From positions 434,001 to 498,000 of the forward strand of contig NZ_JAJISD010000001.1 of the NCBI RefSeq assembly GCF_020880995.1: a stretch of 64,000 nucleotides of DNA. The letters are read 5' to 3'. The notes beneath the pieces were generated by a model. The model worked only from the letters and a program-made list of their open reading frames with translations, was not told where the DNA came from and did no database searches. Positions 17,275-27,610 of the stretch are shown piece by piece; the first letter of the stretch is position 1; the number at the start of each line of letters is the position of its first letter. The translations under genes and the position numbers were made by a program. The stretch comes from Reyranella aquatilis. GTDB taxonomy: Bacteria; Pseudomonadota; Alphaproteobacteria; Reyranellales; Reyranellaceae.

Positions 17275-18435
17275 TCACTCGACGTGAAGGCCCTTCATGT
17301 AGGTCGACGGCGTAACCGACTTCACGGACTGTGCGCGCTTGGCCAGCCAGTAGGCCTGGGCAGGCGGCACCGAAGCGAACTTCGCGTCCACTCCCAGCTT
17401 CTGTGCCGCATCCATCGGCCAGTTCGGATTGTAGAGAAGCTCGCGCGCCAGCGCGATCAGGTCGGCGCGGCCTTCCTGCAGGATCTTCTCGGCCTGGTCG
17501 GCATGGACGATCAGGCCGACGGCCATGCTCAAAATGTCGGCATCGTTCTTCAGCCGGTCGGCGTACGGGACCTGGTACCCGTAGGTTACGGGCCCCGCGC
17601 TCACGACCGGCGAGCCGCGCATGCCGCCCGAGCTGCAGTCGATCACGTCGACGCCCTTGGGCTTCAGGATCTTCGCCAGCGCGACGCTCTGGTCGGGACC
17701 CCATCCGGAATCGTCCTCGACCGAGAGGCGAACGAACAGCGGCTTGGAGGCCGGCCAGTGCGCGCGGACGCTCTCCACCACCTCGATGGCGAAACGCATG
17801 CGGTTCAGCTCGCTGCCGCCATACTGATCGTTGCGCACGTTGGAGAACGGCGAGAGGAACTGATGGATCAGGTAGCCGTGCGCCATGTGGATATCGAGCA
17901 CGTCGAAGCCGGCCTCGTGGGCACGCCGCGCCGCCTGGCCCCAACGCTCCACGGCCTCGGGGATTTCCGCCAGCGTCAGTGCCCGCGGCGTCGGATCGGT
18001 GTCGGGCGAATTGATACCGCTCGAGGAGACGAGCTCCCAATCGTCCCAATCGTCGATTTCGGGCGATGGCTTCAGCGGTGCGCCCCCTTCCCAGGGACGG
18101 AAACGCCGCGCCTTGCGGCCCGAGTGGCCCAGCTGGATGCCCGGCACGGAATTGTGCAGCCGGATGAAGTCGACGCAGCGCTTCAGGCCGGGGATGAACT
18201 TGTCGTCCCAGAGGCCGAGGTCGCCGACGGTGCCGCAACCGCGCCGCTCGACCTTGGTGGATTCCATGATGACGAGACCGGCGCCACCGGCGGCGTAGCG
18301 GCCGGCATTCACCAGGTGCCAGTCGGTCGCGAAGCCCTTCTCCGCCGCATACTGGTGCATCGGTGCCACGACCACCCGGTTCTTCAGGGTGACGTCGCGG
18401 ATGGAAATCGGCTCGAACAGCATCGGACCGGCCAT
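17275..18435 (-). CDS. NADH:flavin oxidoreductase, Old Yellow Enzyme family (YqjM/XenA-like)
   Basis: The 386-residue FMN barrel reduces activated C=C bonds or nitro groups with NAD(P)H. Family motifs are [12 protein letters not shown] near the N-terminus, [17 protein letters not shown] carrying the active-site histidine pair, and the RNDQYGGS signature. The chain length fits the single-domain YqjM/XenA class rather than the larger 2,4-dienoyl-CoA reductase type. The ATG at 18435 is preceded by a run of Gs; a further ATG at 18450 has a poorer site. Its start region overlaps that of the divergent CoA-binding gene, so no ordinary intergenic promoter exists between them. Confidence 0.93.
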   Translation of the reverse strand: MAGPMLFEPISIRDVTLKNRVVVAPMHQYAAEKGFATDWHLVNAGRYAAGGAGLVIMESTKVERRGCGTVGDLGLWDDKFIPGLKRCVDFIRLHNSVPGIQLGHSGRKARRFRPWEGGAPLKPSPEIDDWDDWELVSSSGINSPDTDPTPRALTLAEIPEAVERWGQAARRAHEAGFDVLDIHMAHGYLIHQFLSPFSNVRNDQYGGSELNRMRFAIEVVESVRAHWPASKPLFVRLSVEDDSGWGPDQSVALAKILKPKGVDVIDCSSGGMRGSPVVSAGPVTYGYQVPYADRLKNDADILSMAVGLIVHADQAEKILQEGRADLIALARELLYNPNWPMDAAQKLGVDAKFASVPPAQAYWLAKRAQSVKSVTPSTYMKGLHVE

Positions 18436-18448
18436 GTATAATCCCCCC

Positions 18449-18937
18449 ATGCAAGCCGCCTTCAGCGACCGTTACGACGATCTCTACCTGCGCAGGATCC
18501 TGCGCGACACAAGGACCATCGCCATGGTTGGCGCTTCGGCCAACTGGAATCGTCCAAGCTATTTCGCCATGAAATATCTGCTCGACCGCGGATACAAGGT
18601 CATCCCGGTCAATCCCGCTGCCAAGGGGCAGGAAATCCTCGGCCAGAAGGTCTACGGCTCGCTCGACGAGCTGCCGGTGAAGGCCGACATGGTCGACATC
18701 TTCCGCAATTCCGAGGCCGCCGGCCCGATCACCGACGAGGCGATCAGGCATGGCGCCAAGGTCGTCTGGATGCAGCTCGGCGTCGTGAACATGGAAGCCG
18801 CCGAACGCGCCGAAAAGGCCGGACTCAAGGTGGTCATGAACCGCTGCCCCAAGATCGAGCACTCCCGCCTCGCCGGCACCATCGAGTGGCACGGCATCGC
18901 CAGCGGCGTGATCTCCTCGAGAAAGCGCGCGCTGTGA
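18449..18937 (+). CDS. CoA-binding domain protein (YccU family)
   Basis: The 162-residue Rossmann-fold protein resembles the CoA-binding domain of succinyl-CoA synthetase. It shows [26 protein letters not shown] and the VWMQLGVVN segment. YccU-type proteins bind CoA, but their role is unclear. Starts at 18389, 18434 and 18449 are all possible; 18449 gives the family's usual N-terminus, but none has a clear ribosome-binding site. The stop overlaps the GTG of the decayed GST gene (GTGA), so these two were once translated together. Confidence 0.85.
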   Translation: MQAAFSDRYDDLYLRRILRDTRTIAMVGASANWNRPSYFAMKYLLDRGYKVIPVNPAAKGQEILGQKVYGSLDELPVKADMVDIFRNSEAAGPITDEAIRHGAKVVWMQLGVVNMEAAERAEKAGLKVVMNRCPKIEHSRLAGTIEWHGIASGVISSRKRAL

Positions 18938-19140
18938 TTCAGCTCGTCGGCGTGAACCGCTCGCCGTTCACTCGCCGGGTCGCCATCACGCTCCAGGTCT
19001 ATGGCACGTCCTGCGAGCGACATTCACTTTCGGGCTTCGGCTGTCGCGCTGACCGGCGCGAAGACAATCTTTCGGGCAGCCTGGGACATGCCGACGAACC
19101 GGCGATTTGCTCGACTGATCCTTGAAGATCGGCGCCGCGC
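18934..19140 (+). pseudogene. Decayed glutathione S-transferase remnant
   Basis: From the GTG at 18934 the frame reads [20 protein letters not shown], continuing to an ERHSLSGFG segment. This is the beta-alpha-beta start of the thioredoxin-like GST domain. Similarity stops after about 38 residues, the expected Asn-Pro-Leu-Gly-Arg glutathione-binding loop is scrambled, and the frame ends at 19125. In another frame, RFARLILED near 19105-19130 resembles the strand that should follow, so a frameshift plus deletion is likely. A full GST would need about 200 residues. The stop/start overlap with the preceding gene suggests the intact ancestor was translationally coupled. Confidence 0.6.
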
Positions 19141-19234
19141 AACAACGTGGCGTGCGAGAAAAGCCACGGCTGCGCGCTCTCCTGGGAGTCGCCGGTCCGC
19201 GTCGCACCAAGACTTGAAAGCGAAGGAAACGACC

Positions 19235-20251
19235 ATGAAGTTCGGCGTCTTCGATCATATGGACCGTGCCGGTCCCGATCTCGGGCGGCAGTTCGACGAC
19301 AGGCTGAAGCTTATCGAGCTCTACGAGCGTGCGGGCTTTCACGCCTATCACCTGGCAGAACATCACGCGACGCCACTCGGCATGGCCCCCTCACCCAGCG
19401 TCTTTCTCGCCGCAGTCGCCCAGCGCACGAAGACCCTGCGCTTCGGGCCACTGGTCTACACGGTCAACCTCTATCACCCCCTGCGTCTGATCGACGAGAT
19501 CTGCATGCTCGACCAGATGAGCGGAGGTCGGCTGGAACTCGGTGTCGGGCGCGGCATCTCGCCTTACGAGGTCGGCTACTTCGGCGTCGACCCGGCCACC
19601 GGCGCGGAGCGCTTTGCCGAAGCGCTGACAGTACTGCTGAAGGGACTGACGGAGCGGCGGCTCCAACACGAGGGGAAGTACTTCACCTTCACGGACGTGC
19701 CGATAGAGATGCGACCGGTCCAGCAGCCGCACCCGCCGCTCTGGTACGGCGCCAACTCGCTCGAGAGCGCCGATCGCCTGGCGCAACAGGGCTGCAACGC
19801 AGTGGTCGGGATGAGCGCCGAAGGCGTTGGGCAGTTCTCGACCCGCTATCGCGCGGCCTGGAAGGCGCTGGGCCGGGCCGAAGCCGACATGCCGCTGATC
19901 GGGCTGAGCCGCCATGTCGTGGTGGGCGATACCGATCTGGAGGCACGGTCAGCAGCCAAGCGAGCGTTCGCGCTCTGGTACGACGCGCTCATCCACCTGT
20001 GGCGCGCCCATGGCGTGGGCCTCCCCCGCCAGATGATCCCCGCCGAATTCGAGAACGCCCTCGAGGCGGGCTATATCGTGGCAGGCTCACCTGCAACCGT
20101 GCGCGACCGGCTCAGGCGCGACAACGAGACCTCCGGCATCAACTACTGCCTTTTCCGCCTGGCCTTCGGCGACTTGACGTTCGAGGAATCGGCGCGCTCG
20201 GTCGACCTGCTCGCCAAGGAAGTGATGCCGGCCCTCCAGGCCGGCACCTGA
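19235..20251 (+). CDS. LLM-class flavin-dependent oxidoreductase (luciferase-like)
   Basis: The 338-residue TIM-barrel protein belongs to the bacterial luciferase-like superfamily. It has the FGVFDHMDRAG start, AYHLAEHHATPLGMAPSPSVF and LELGVGRGISPYEVGYFGV segments seen in alkanal-monooxygenase-like proteins. Such enzymes use reduced flavin and oxygen, or F420 in some lineages. The ATG at 19235 has AAGGAAA seven bases upstream, so the long upstream frame through the GST remnant is not coding. The substrate is unknown. It differs from the NtaA-type enzyme at 11383, so the window holds two distinct LLM proteins. Confidence 0.9.
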   Translation: MKFGVFDHMDRAGPDLGRQFDDRLKLIELYERAGFHAYHLAEHHATPLGMAPSPSVFLAAVAQRTKTLRFGPLVYTVNLYHPLRLIDEICMLDQMSGGRLELGVGRGISPYEVGYFGVDPATGAERFAEALTVLLKGLTERRLQHEGKYFTFTDVPIEMRPVQQPHPPLWYGANSLESADRLAQQGCNAVVGMSAEGVGQFSTRYRAAWKALGRAEADMPLIGLSRHVVVGDTDLEARSAAKRAFALWYDALIHLWRAHGVGLPRQMIPAEFENALEAGYIVAGSPATVRDRLRRDNETSGINYCLFRLAFGDLTFEESARSVDLLAKEVMPALQAGT

Positions 20252-20537
20252 GGGGGTGGGGAGATCCGCAGCACTGCCACACACAGGCTGCAGACCTCCC
20301 GCTCCCCCTCATGATCGCGTCTTCCCGGTCTTTGCCGGGAATGGCGCGGCCCCCCTGAGAGAAGGCGTCGGTTGCAAGAAAGCCGGCGATGGTGGGGCCA
20401 CCGCCGGCCTCTTGCTGAGGTTCGCTCGGCCATCCGGGGAATGATAATGGCTCTGCTTCAACCTCGAAGACGTCACGCTACGCTTGAGAAGAAGGTTACG
20501 GTCGGAGCCCTGGGGCTCCGACCGATCGAGAGGTTTG
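20252..20537. other. Intergenic region between convergent LLM and degP genes
   Basis: No gene is supported in these 286 bases. The region holds a GC-rich inverted repeat near 20380-20412 (GCCGGCG paired with CGCCGGC) and the strong hairpin at 20499-20524. The plus-strand open frames across it have no family features. Confidence 0.6.
20499..20524 (-). terminator. Strong hairpin downstream of degP-like gene
   Basis: An 11-bp perfect stem (CGGTCGGAGCC and its complement) encloses a CTGG loop, 14 bases past the protease stop on the minus strand. The following sequence is only moderately T-rich, so it is either a weak intrinsic terminator or an mRNA 3'-end stabiliser. Confidence 0.55.
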
Positions 20538-22046
<1,509 letters not shown>

Positions 22047-22182
22047 GATAGCTACAGCCTCCTCCTTGGGGGGTGAGCGGAATATGGGGGGTGGCCTGTA
22101 GCGCCCGGATGGCCGCAATATTGAATGTTTGTATAGTTGGGGAACGTTGCGCCGGGGGCCGGCGCCGGGATAGACGGGCGCC

Positions 22183-22857
22183 GTGAAGATCCTCCTCGTT
22201 GAAGACGACAAACAGACCGCCGACTACATCGCCAAGGGCCTGCGCGAGCACGGCCACGTGGTCGACCATGCCGACAACGGGCGCGACGGCCTGTACCTCG
22301 CCACCGGCGAGAAATACGACGTGCTGATCGTCGACCGCATGCTGCCGCAGATGGACGGGCTGTCGCTGGTCAAGGCGGCGCGCGCCTCCGGTATGAAAGC
22401 ACCGGTCCTGTTCCTCACCACCATGGGCGGCGTCGATGACCGGGTCGCCGGGCTGGAGGCCGGGGGCGACGACTACCTCACCAAGCCTTTCGCCTTCGCC
22501 GAACTGCGGGCGCGCATCGGCGCCCTGTCGCGGCGTCCACCGATCGTGGCCACCACATCGCTGGTCGTCGGCGACCTGGAGATGGACCTGCTGGCCCGCA
22601 CCGTCACCCGCGCCGGCAAGCGCATCGAACTGCTGGCCCAGGAATTCAAGGTCCTCGAATATCTGCTGCGCCATGCCGGCGAGGTGGTGACGCGCACCAT
22701 GCTGCTGGAGAAGGTCTGGGATTTCCATTTCGATCCCAAGACCAACATCGTCGAGACGCACATCAGCCGTCTCCGCTCGAAGATCGACAAGGGCTTCGAC
22801 AAGCCCCTGCTCCATACGATCAGGGGGGCAGGTTATGTCATCCGCGCGCCTGACTAG
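22183..22857 (+). CDS. OmpR/PhoB-family response regulator
   Basis: The 224-residue regulator has a receiver domain with acidic residues Asp8/Asp9, phosphoacceptor Asp51 (VLIVDRMLP) and the conserved KPF lysine. It ends in a winged-helix DNA-binding domain (VVTRTMLLEKVWDF then NIVETHISRLRSKID). The sequence is close to the CusR/QseB type, and the start is GTG. It overlaps the kinase gene by 23 bases, so the two are co-translated. Divergence from the DegP-type protease suggests envelope-stress control, which is inference. The ligand cannot be read. Confidence 0.94.
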   Translation: MKILLVEDDKQTADYIAKGLREHGHVVDHADNGRDGLYLATGEKYDVLIVDRMLPQMDGLSLVKAARASGMKAPVLFLTTMGGVDDRVAGLEAGGDDYLTKPFAFAELRARIGALSRRPPIVATTSLVVGDLEMDLLARTVTRAGKRIELLAQEFKVLEYLLRHAGEVVTRTMLLEKVWDFHFDPKTNIVETHISRLRSKIDKGFDKPLLHTIRGAGYVIRAPD

Positions 22858-24214
22858 GATCCTGCGCTCGGCGAGCTTTCGCCTGCCCCTGCTCTATGCC
22901 GTGCTGTTCATCCTGTCGGCGGCCGTGCTTTTCGTCTCCGTCTACTGGACGGCCACCGCGGCGATGCAGAACGACATGGCGGCGGTTCTGCGCTCAGAGG
23001 CCTACCAGCTCGCCGAGGTGCACCGCCGCACGGGTCTTGCCGGGCTGGCCGAACAGATCACGCGGCGCATCAACTTCCGGACCAGGGGACCCATCTTCTA
23101 CCTGCTGCAGGCACCCAACCGCCGGGTGGTCGTCGGCAACCTCCCCGGGATGCCGCCGGTCAACGGCGCCGTCGATTTCGAACCCCAGACCGACCTGCCG
23201 GAGCCCGTCGACGGCAGTGGCGAGCGCCCCAAACTGACGGGCTTCGGCCTGACGCTGCCCGACGGCTCGTTCCTGCTGGTGGCGCAGGATGCCAACCGGC
23301 TGGTCGACATGCAGCGCGCCATCATCCGTGCCTTTGCCTGGTCCGGCGGCCTCACCCTGCTCCTCGCCATCGCCGGCGGCGCGTTGCTCGGCACGAACTT
23401 CCTGCGCCGCATCGACACCATCACCCGCACCAGCCGCGCCATCATGGAGGGCGACCTTGCGGCCCGCATTCCCGAGCGCGGCACACATGACGAGATCGAC
23501 CAGCTCGTCGCCAGCTTGAACGCCATGCTGGCGCGCATCCAGCAGCTCATGGACGGGCTGAGGCAGGTCTCGAGCGACATCGCCCACGATCTGCGCACGC
23601 CGCTCGGCCGCCTGCGTCAGCATCTCGAAGATGCGCGCGAGCGGGCGACCACGACCGCCGACTACAGCGCCGCCACCGAGGCCGCCATCGAGGAAGCCGA
23701 CGCGCTGCTGGAGACTTTCTCGGCCCTGCTGCGCATCGCGCAGGTCGAGGCCGGCGCGCAGAAGAGCGCCTTCGCGCCGTTCGACGTCTCCGCGCTGCTC
23801 AAGAGCCTGGGCGAGACCTACGAGCCGGTGGCCGAGGACTCGCACCATGCGCTGGAGGTGCAGGTCGAACCCGGCGCAGCCCTGACCGGCGACCGGCAAC
23901 TGATCGCCCAGCTGGTGTCGAACCTGCTGGAAAACGCGCTGCGCCACACGCCCGAAGGTACGAAGGTTCGCCTCGCGCTGCGTCGCCAGGCCGACGGATT
24001 CGAGATCGAAGTGGCCGACAACGGGCCGGGCATCCCCGCGCCCGAGCACGACAAGGTTTTCGATCGCTTCTACCGCCTCGACCGCAGCCGTTCGACATCC
24101 GGCAGCGGCCTCGGCCTCGCCATGGTGAAGGCGATCGCTGGCCTGCACGGCCTCGCGATCCGCCTGGAGGATGCGAAGCCCGGGCTGCGCGTGGTGCTTC
24201 AGACCGCCAGGTAG
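22835..24214 (+). CDS. Sensor histidine kinase, HAMP-HisKA-HATPase
   Basis: The 459-residue membrane kinase has two transmembrane segments flanking a periplasmic sensor of about 130 residues. HAMP, HisKA and ATPase domains follow. The phosphorylated residue is His251 in SDIAHDLRTPLGR. The ATP-binding boxes are NLLENALRHTPEG (N), VADNGPGIP (G1) and GSGLGLAMVKAI (G2). It partners the upstream regulator, whose gene it overlaps by 23 bases. The 3' end overlaps the convergent livF by 16 bases. Confidence 0.94.
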   Translation: MSSARLTRILRSASFRLPLLYAVLFILSAAVLFVSVYWTATAAMQNDMAAVLRSEAYQLAEVHRRTGLAGLAEQITRRINFRTRGPIFYLLQAPNRRVVVGNLPGMPPVNGAVDFEPQTDLPEPVDGSGERPKLTGFGLTLPDGSFLLVAQDANRLVDMQRAIIRAFAWSGGLTLLLAIAGGALLGTNFLRRIDTITRTSRAIMEGDLAARIPERGTHDEIDQLVASLNAMLARIQQLMDGLRQVSSDIAHDLRTPLGRLRQHLEDARERATTTADYSAATEAAIEEADALLETFSALLRIAQVEAGAQKSAFAPFDVSALLKSLGETYEPVAEDSHHALEVQVEPGAALTGDRQLIAQLVSNLLENALRHTPEGTKVRLALRRQADGFEIEVADNGPGIPAPEHDKVFDRFYRLDRSRSTSGSGLGLAMVKAIAGLHGLAIRLEDAKPGLRVVLQTAR

Positions 24215-24915
24215 CGCTTCTTCACGTCGTCGTTCGCGCGCAGCTCGTCGATCGAGCCGCGATAGACGATGTGGCCCTTGTCGATCACCGCGACATGGCT
24301 GGCGATGTCGAGGCAGAAGTGCATGTTCTGCTCCGCCACGATCAGGGTCGTCCCCATGTCGCGCAGCCGCTGGATCAGCTCGCCGATCTTCTCGACGATG
24401 ATCGGTGCCAGCCCCTCGCTCGGCTCGTCGAGTAGGACCACGTCGGGATTGCCCATGAGGGTCCGCGCGATGGTGAGCATCTGCTGCTCGCCGCCGGACA
24501 GCCGCCCGCCCATGCGCCCCTTCATCGAGGCCAGGATCGGGAAGACGTCGTAGATCTTCTCCAGCGTCCAGTCGACCCTGCCGCCGACGCCCGGCTTGAT
24601 CGCGATCTTGAGATTGTCCTCGACCGAATGCTCCGGAAAGATCTGCCGGTCCTCGGGCACGAACCCCACCCCTTCGCGGGCAATGCGATCGGGCGTGAAC
24701 TTCTGCACCTGCGTGCCCCGCACGGAGACGGTACCGCGCTTGGCCTGCGCGATGCCGATGATGGCCTTCATCGTCGTGCTCTTGCCCGCGCCATTGCGTC
24801 CCAGCAGCGCCAGCGACTGGCCCTTTTCCACCCCGAACGAGACGCCGAACAGGATCTGGCTGGCGCCGTAGAAAACGTCTATATCCTCGACGCGCAGGAT
24901 CTCGGCTGCGCTCAT
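24199..24915 (-). CDS. livF: Branched-chain amino acid-type ABC transporter ATPase LivF (cluster 1)
   Basis: The 238-residue ATPase has Walker A GRNGAGKSTTMKA, signature LSGGEQQMLTIAR, Walker B VVLLDEPSEGLAP and the VAEQN switch typical of LivF. It ends in the usual short tail without a regulatory domain. The ATG at 24915 overlaps the livG stop (ATGA). It is the last gene of the livK-livH-livM-livG-livF operon. The real substrate may be an amino acid, an amide or an aromatic acid, because Liv-type importers are diverse. Confidence 0.94.
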   Translation of the reverse strand: MSAAEILRVEDIDVFYGASQILFGVSFGVEKGQSLALLGRNGAGKSTTMKAIIGIAQAKRGTVSVRGTQVQKFTPDRIAREGVGFVPEDRQIFPEHSVEDNLKIAIKPGVGGRVDWTLEKIYDVFPILASMKGRMGGRLSGGEQQMLTIARTLMGNPDVVLLDEPSEGLAPIIVEKIGELIQRLRDMGTTLIVAEQNMHFCLDIASHVAVIDKGHIVYRGSIDELRANDDVKKRYLAV

Positions 24916-25667
24916 GCGGCAGCTCCGTGCGCCGACTTGCCGAGATAGGCCTCGATCACCTTGGAGTTGGTACGCACTTCGTCCGGCGTGCCTTCCGCCA
25001 GCACCGCACCGTAGGACAGGACGCGCACCGTCTGGGCGACCTTGAAGACGATGTCCATGTCGTGCTCGATGAAGATCAGGGTCATGCCCCGCGCCCTCCA
25101 CAGGCGCTGCACCGTCTCGATCATGCGCCAGCGCTCTTCCGGTCCCATGCCGGCCGTCGGCTCGTCGAGCAGAAGCACCTTCGGCTCCAGCGCCAGTGCC
25201 AGGCCGATGTCCAGCAGCTTCTGGTCGCCGTGGCTCAAGTTGCGACTGAGGATCCCCGCAACCCGCGTAAGGCCCAGCAGCTCCATAATCTCCTCACCCT
25301 GCCGCGTGGTGGCGGCGATCGGGAATGGCGACCGCAGGACGGTCTCGCGGTGCTGATGGGCCTGCGCCGCCGCCGCCAGGGCTTCCGCGACGGTGAGAGT
25401 CGGGAACAGGCTGGCGACCTGGAAGGCGCGGCCGATGCCCAGCCGCACGATCCGGCGCTGCGACAGGCCCGCGATATTCTCGCCGGCCAGCAGGATACGG
25501 CCGGAGTCGGGCGGGAAGCGGCCGGTGATCAGGTTGAACAGAGTCGTCTTTCCGGCGCCGTTGGGACCGATGATGGCGCTCAGCGACCCGTTGGCGAAGT
25601 CCAGCGTCACGTCGCGCGTCGCCGCCACGCCGCCGAAGGACTTCTTGAGGTTCTCGAGCTTGAGCAT
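24912..25667 (-). CDS. livG: Branched-chain amino acid-type ABC transporter ATPase LivG (cluster 1)
   Basis: The 251-residue ATPase has Walker [17 protein letters not shown], signature LSHGDQKLLDIGLALA (a common LivG variant of LSGG), Walker B VLLLDEPTAGMGPEE and H-loop EHDMD. The start at 25667 shares one base with the livM stop (TGATG), implying coupled translation. A longer upstream reading is a shadow of livM. With livF it forms the heterodimeric motor of the importer. Confidence 0.94.
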   Translation of the reverse strand: MLKLENLKKSFGGVAATRDVTLDFANGSLSAIIGPNGAGKTTLFNLITGRFPPDSGRILLAGENIAGLSQRRIVRLGIGRAFQVASLFPTLTVAEALAAAAQAHQHRETVLRSPFPIAATTRQGEEIMELLGLTRVAGILSRNLSHGDQKLLDIGLALALEPKVLLLDEPTAGMGPEERWRMIETVQRLWRARGMTLIFIEHDMDIVFKVAQTVRVLSYGAVLAEGTPDEVRTNSKVIEAYLGKSAHGAAA

Positions 25668-26671
25668 CAGGTGCCGCCCTTCCCCGCGTCCTTGTCGGCG
25701 GCATCGCGCACCGCCTGAGCGGCGGCCTGGCGGCGGTTCTCCCAGCGCTCGGCCAGCAGATCGAGCGGGCCTTTGCGCAGCCCGAGCACGAGGACGAGGA
25801 TCACGATGCCCAGCACCAGTTCCGTATGGCTGGTGTAGCTCACCGTGATGTCGTTCAGCAGGCGCAGGATGACAGTGCCGACGAGCGGCCCCAGGAAGAC
25901 GTTCGACCCGCCCAGGAGGATCATGAAGATCGCCTCGCCGGACGTGGTCCAGAAGCCGAAGTTGGGATAGGCGCCGGACACGAACAGGGTGAGCAGGATC
26001 CCGCCCACGCCCGCGATGCAGGCGGAGATCACGAAGCAGGCGAGCTTCACCAGCGGCACGTTGATGCCGAGGAACGCCGCGCGCTCCTGGTTGTCGCGGA
26101 TCATGCGCAGCGTGTAGCCGAAGGGCGACGTCACGATCTGGCGAAGGATCGCGATGCAGACGATGAAGGCGATGGAACAGAAGATGTAGAGCTGTGTCCG
26201 GTCGGCCAGATCGATGCCGAGGAACTTCGGCCGCGGGATGCCGCCCATCAGCCCCTGGTCTCCGCCCGTGAAGGACACCCATCCGAGGATGATGTTGTAG
26301 AACAGCATCTGGAAGGCGAGCGTGAGGAACGCGAAGTAGATCTCGTTCAGCCGCACGCAGATCGCGCCCACGATCAGCGCCATCGTTGCCGTGAAGGCGA
26401 TCGCCAGCACGAAGGCGCCGGGGATCGAGAACTTGCCCGACTGCATGGCGAGTCCGAAGGCATAGGCGCCGGCCGCGAAGAACATCGCGTGCCCGAAGGA
26501 CACCAGCCCGGTGTAGCCGATCAGCAGGTTGAGCGACATGGCCAGCAGGCCGTAGGCCATGCCGAACATGATGAAGTCGCGGATTGCCGGGGGTGCACCA
26601 AACACCGGCACCAGCAGCAGCAGCATGAGCCCCAGCACGGCCAGGCCGAGATCGCGCCAACGTCCGACCAT
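25667..26671 (-). CDS. livM: Branched-chain amino acid-type ABC transporter permease LivM (cluster 1)
   Basis: The 334-residue membrane protein has eight to ten transmembrane segments. LivM hallmarks are LLAMSLNLLIGYTGLVSFGHAMFF and the RMIRDNQERAAFLGINV coupling loop. Its C-terminus is cytoplasmic and charged. It pairs with livH, which lies six bases upstream in the operon. Confidence 0.94.
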   Translation of the reverse strand: MVGRWRDLGLAVLGLMLLLLVPVFGAPPAIRDFIMFGMAYGLLAMSLNLLIGYTGLVSFGHAMFFAAGAYAFGLAMQSGKFSIPGAFVLAIAFTATMALIVGAICVRLNEIYFAFLTLAFQMLFYNIILGWVSFTGGDQGLMGGIPRPKFLGIDLADRTQLYIFCSIAFIVCIAILRQIVTSPFGYTLRMIRDNQERAAFLGINVPLVKLACFVISACIAGVGGILLTLFVSGAYPNFGFWTTSGEAIFMILLGGSNVFLGPLVGTVILRLLNDITVSYTSHTELVLGIVILVLVLGLRKGPLDLLAERWENRRQAAAQAVRDAADKDAGKGGT

Positions 26672-26677
26672 GGCCGC

Positions 26678-27580
26678 CTACCGATGTGGGCGGCCGAACA
26701 GGCCGCTGGGCTTGAAGATCAGGACCAGCGCCATGATCAGGAACATCACCCCGTCGACGAACAGCGGGAAGCCGATGCTGCCGAAGGAGCGCGTGAGACC
26801 GATGATGATCGAGGCCACGAAGGCGCCGACGATCGATCCCATGCCGCCGATCACCGTCACGATGAACGACTCGATCAGGATCGAGAATCCCATGCCCGGC
26901 GTCAGCGAGCGCACCGGTGCGGCAAGGGCACCCGCAGCACCCGCCAGGGCGCTACCGATGCCGAACACGGCGGCGTAGTAGAGATTCACGCGGATGCCCA
27001 GCGCCGACACCATCGGCCCGTTGATCGCCGCCGCCCGCACGATGCTGCCGAAGCGCGTGCGCACGATCACCAGCCACAGCAGCAGCCCGATCGCCATGGC
27101 CGCCAGGATCATGAAGAGATAGAACGGCGGAATGACCCCGCCCATGAAGCGGATCGGCGGCAGCCTGAACTCGGGCGGCATGCCCATCGACAGCGGCACC
27201 GGCCCCCAGATGATCTTGATGAGATCGTCCGAGATCAGCACGACGGCATAGCAGACCAACAGCTGCATTAGCACGTTGGAGCCGTACACCTTGCTCATCA
27301 GGACGCGCTCGAACAGGATTCCCAGCACGCCGACCGCCACCGCCGCCCCCAGGGCGGAGACGAAGTAGCTCCCGGTCAGCTGGTAGAAGGTCCAGGCCGC
27401 GTACGCCCCGATCATGTAGAGCGAGCCGTGTGCGAAGTTGATGACGTTCAGAACGCCGAAGATCAGCGTCACGCCCGACGCGATCAGGAACAGCAGCATG
27501 CCGATGATCATGCCGCTGGTGAGCTGCGTGACGACGCAAGACGTCGTCCCGACGCAGCGTAACAACGCGTCGAGATCCAC
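26678..27580 (-). CDS. livH: Branched-chain amino acid-type ABC transporter permease LivH (cluster 1)
   Basis: The 300-residue inner-membrane permease has the LivH hallmark SGVTLIFGVLNVINFAHGSL and the GMGSIVGAFVASIIIGL region near the C-terminus. About eight transmembrane segments are visible. The first 20 residues (MDLDALLRCVGTTSCVVTQL) are longer than usual, and the true start may be an internal methionine. The gene lies 30 bases after livK in the operon. Confidence 0.93.
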   Translation of the reverse strand: MDLDALLRCVGTTSCVVTQLTSGMIIGMLLFLIASGVTLIFGVLNVINFAHGSLYMIGAYAAWTFYQLTGSYFVSALGAAVAVGVLGILFERVLMSKVYGSNVLMQLLVCYAVVLISDDLIKIIWGPVPLSMGMPPEFRLPPIRFMGGVIPPFYLFMILAAMAIGLLLWLVIVRTRFGSIVRAAAINGPMVSALGIRVNLYYAAVFGIGSALAGAAGALAAPVRSLTPGMGFSILIESFIVTVIGGMGSIVGAFVASIIIGLTRSFGSIGFPLFVDGVMFLIMALVLIFKPSGLFGRPHR

Positions 27581-27610
27581 CTGATTATCCTACTCGAAAG
27601 CCGGGGCCGG

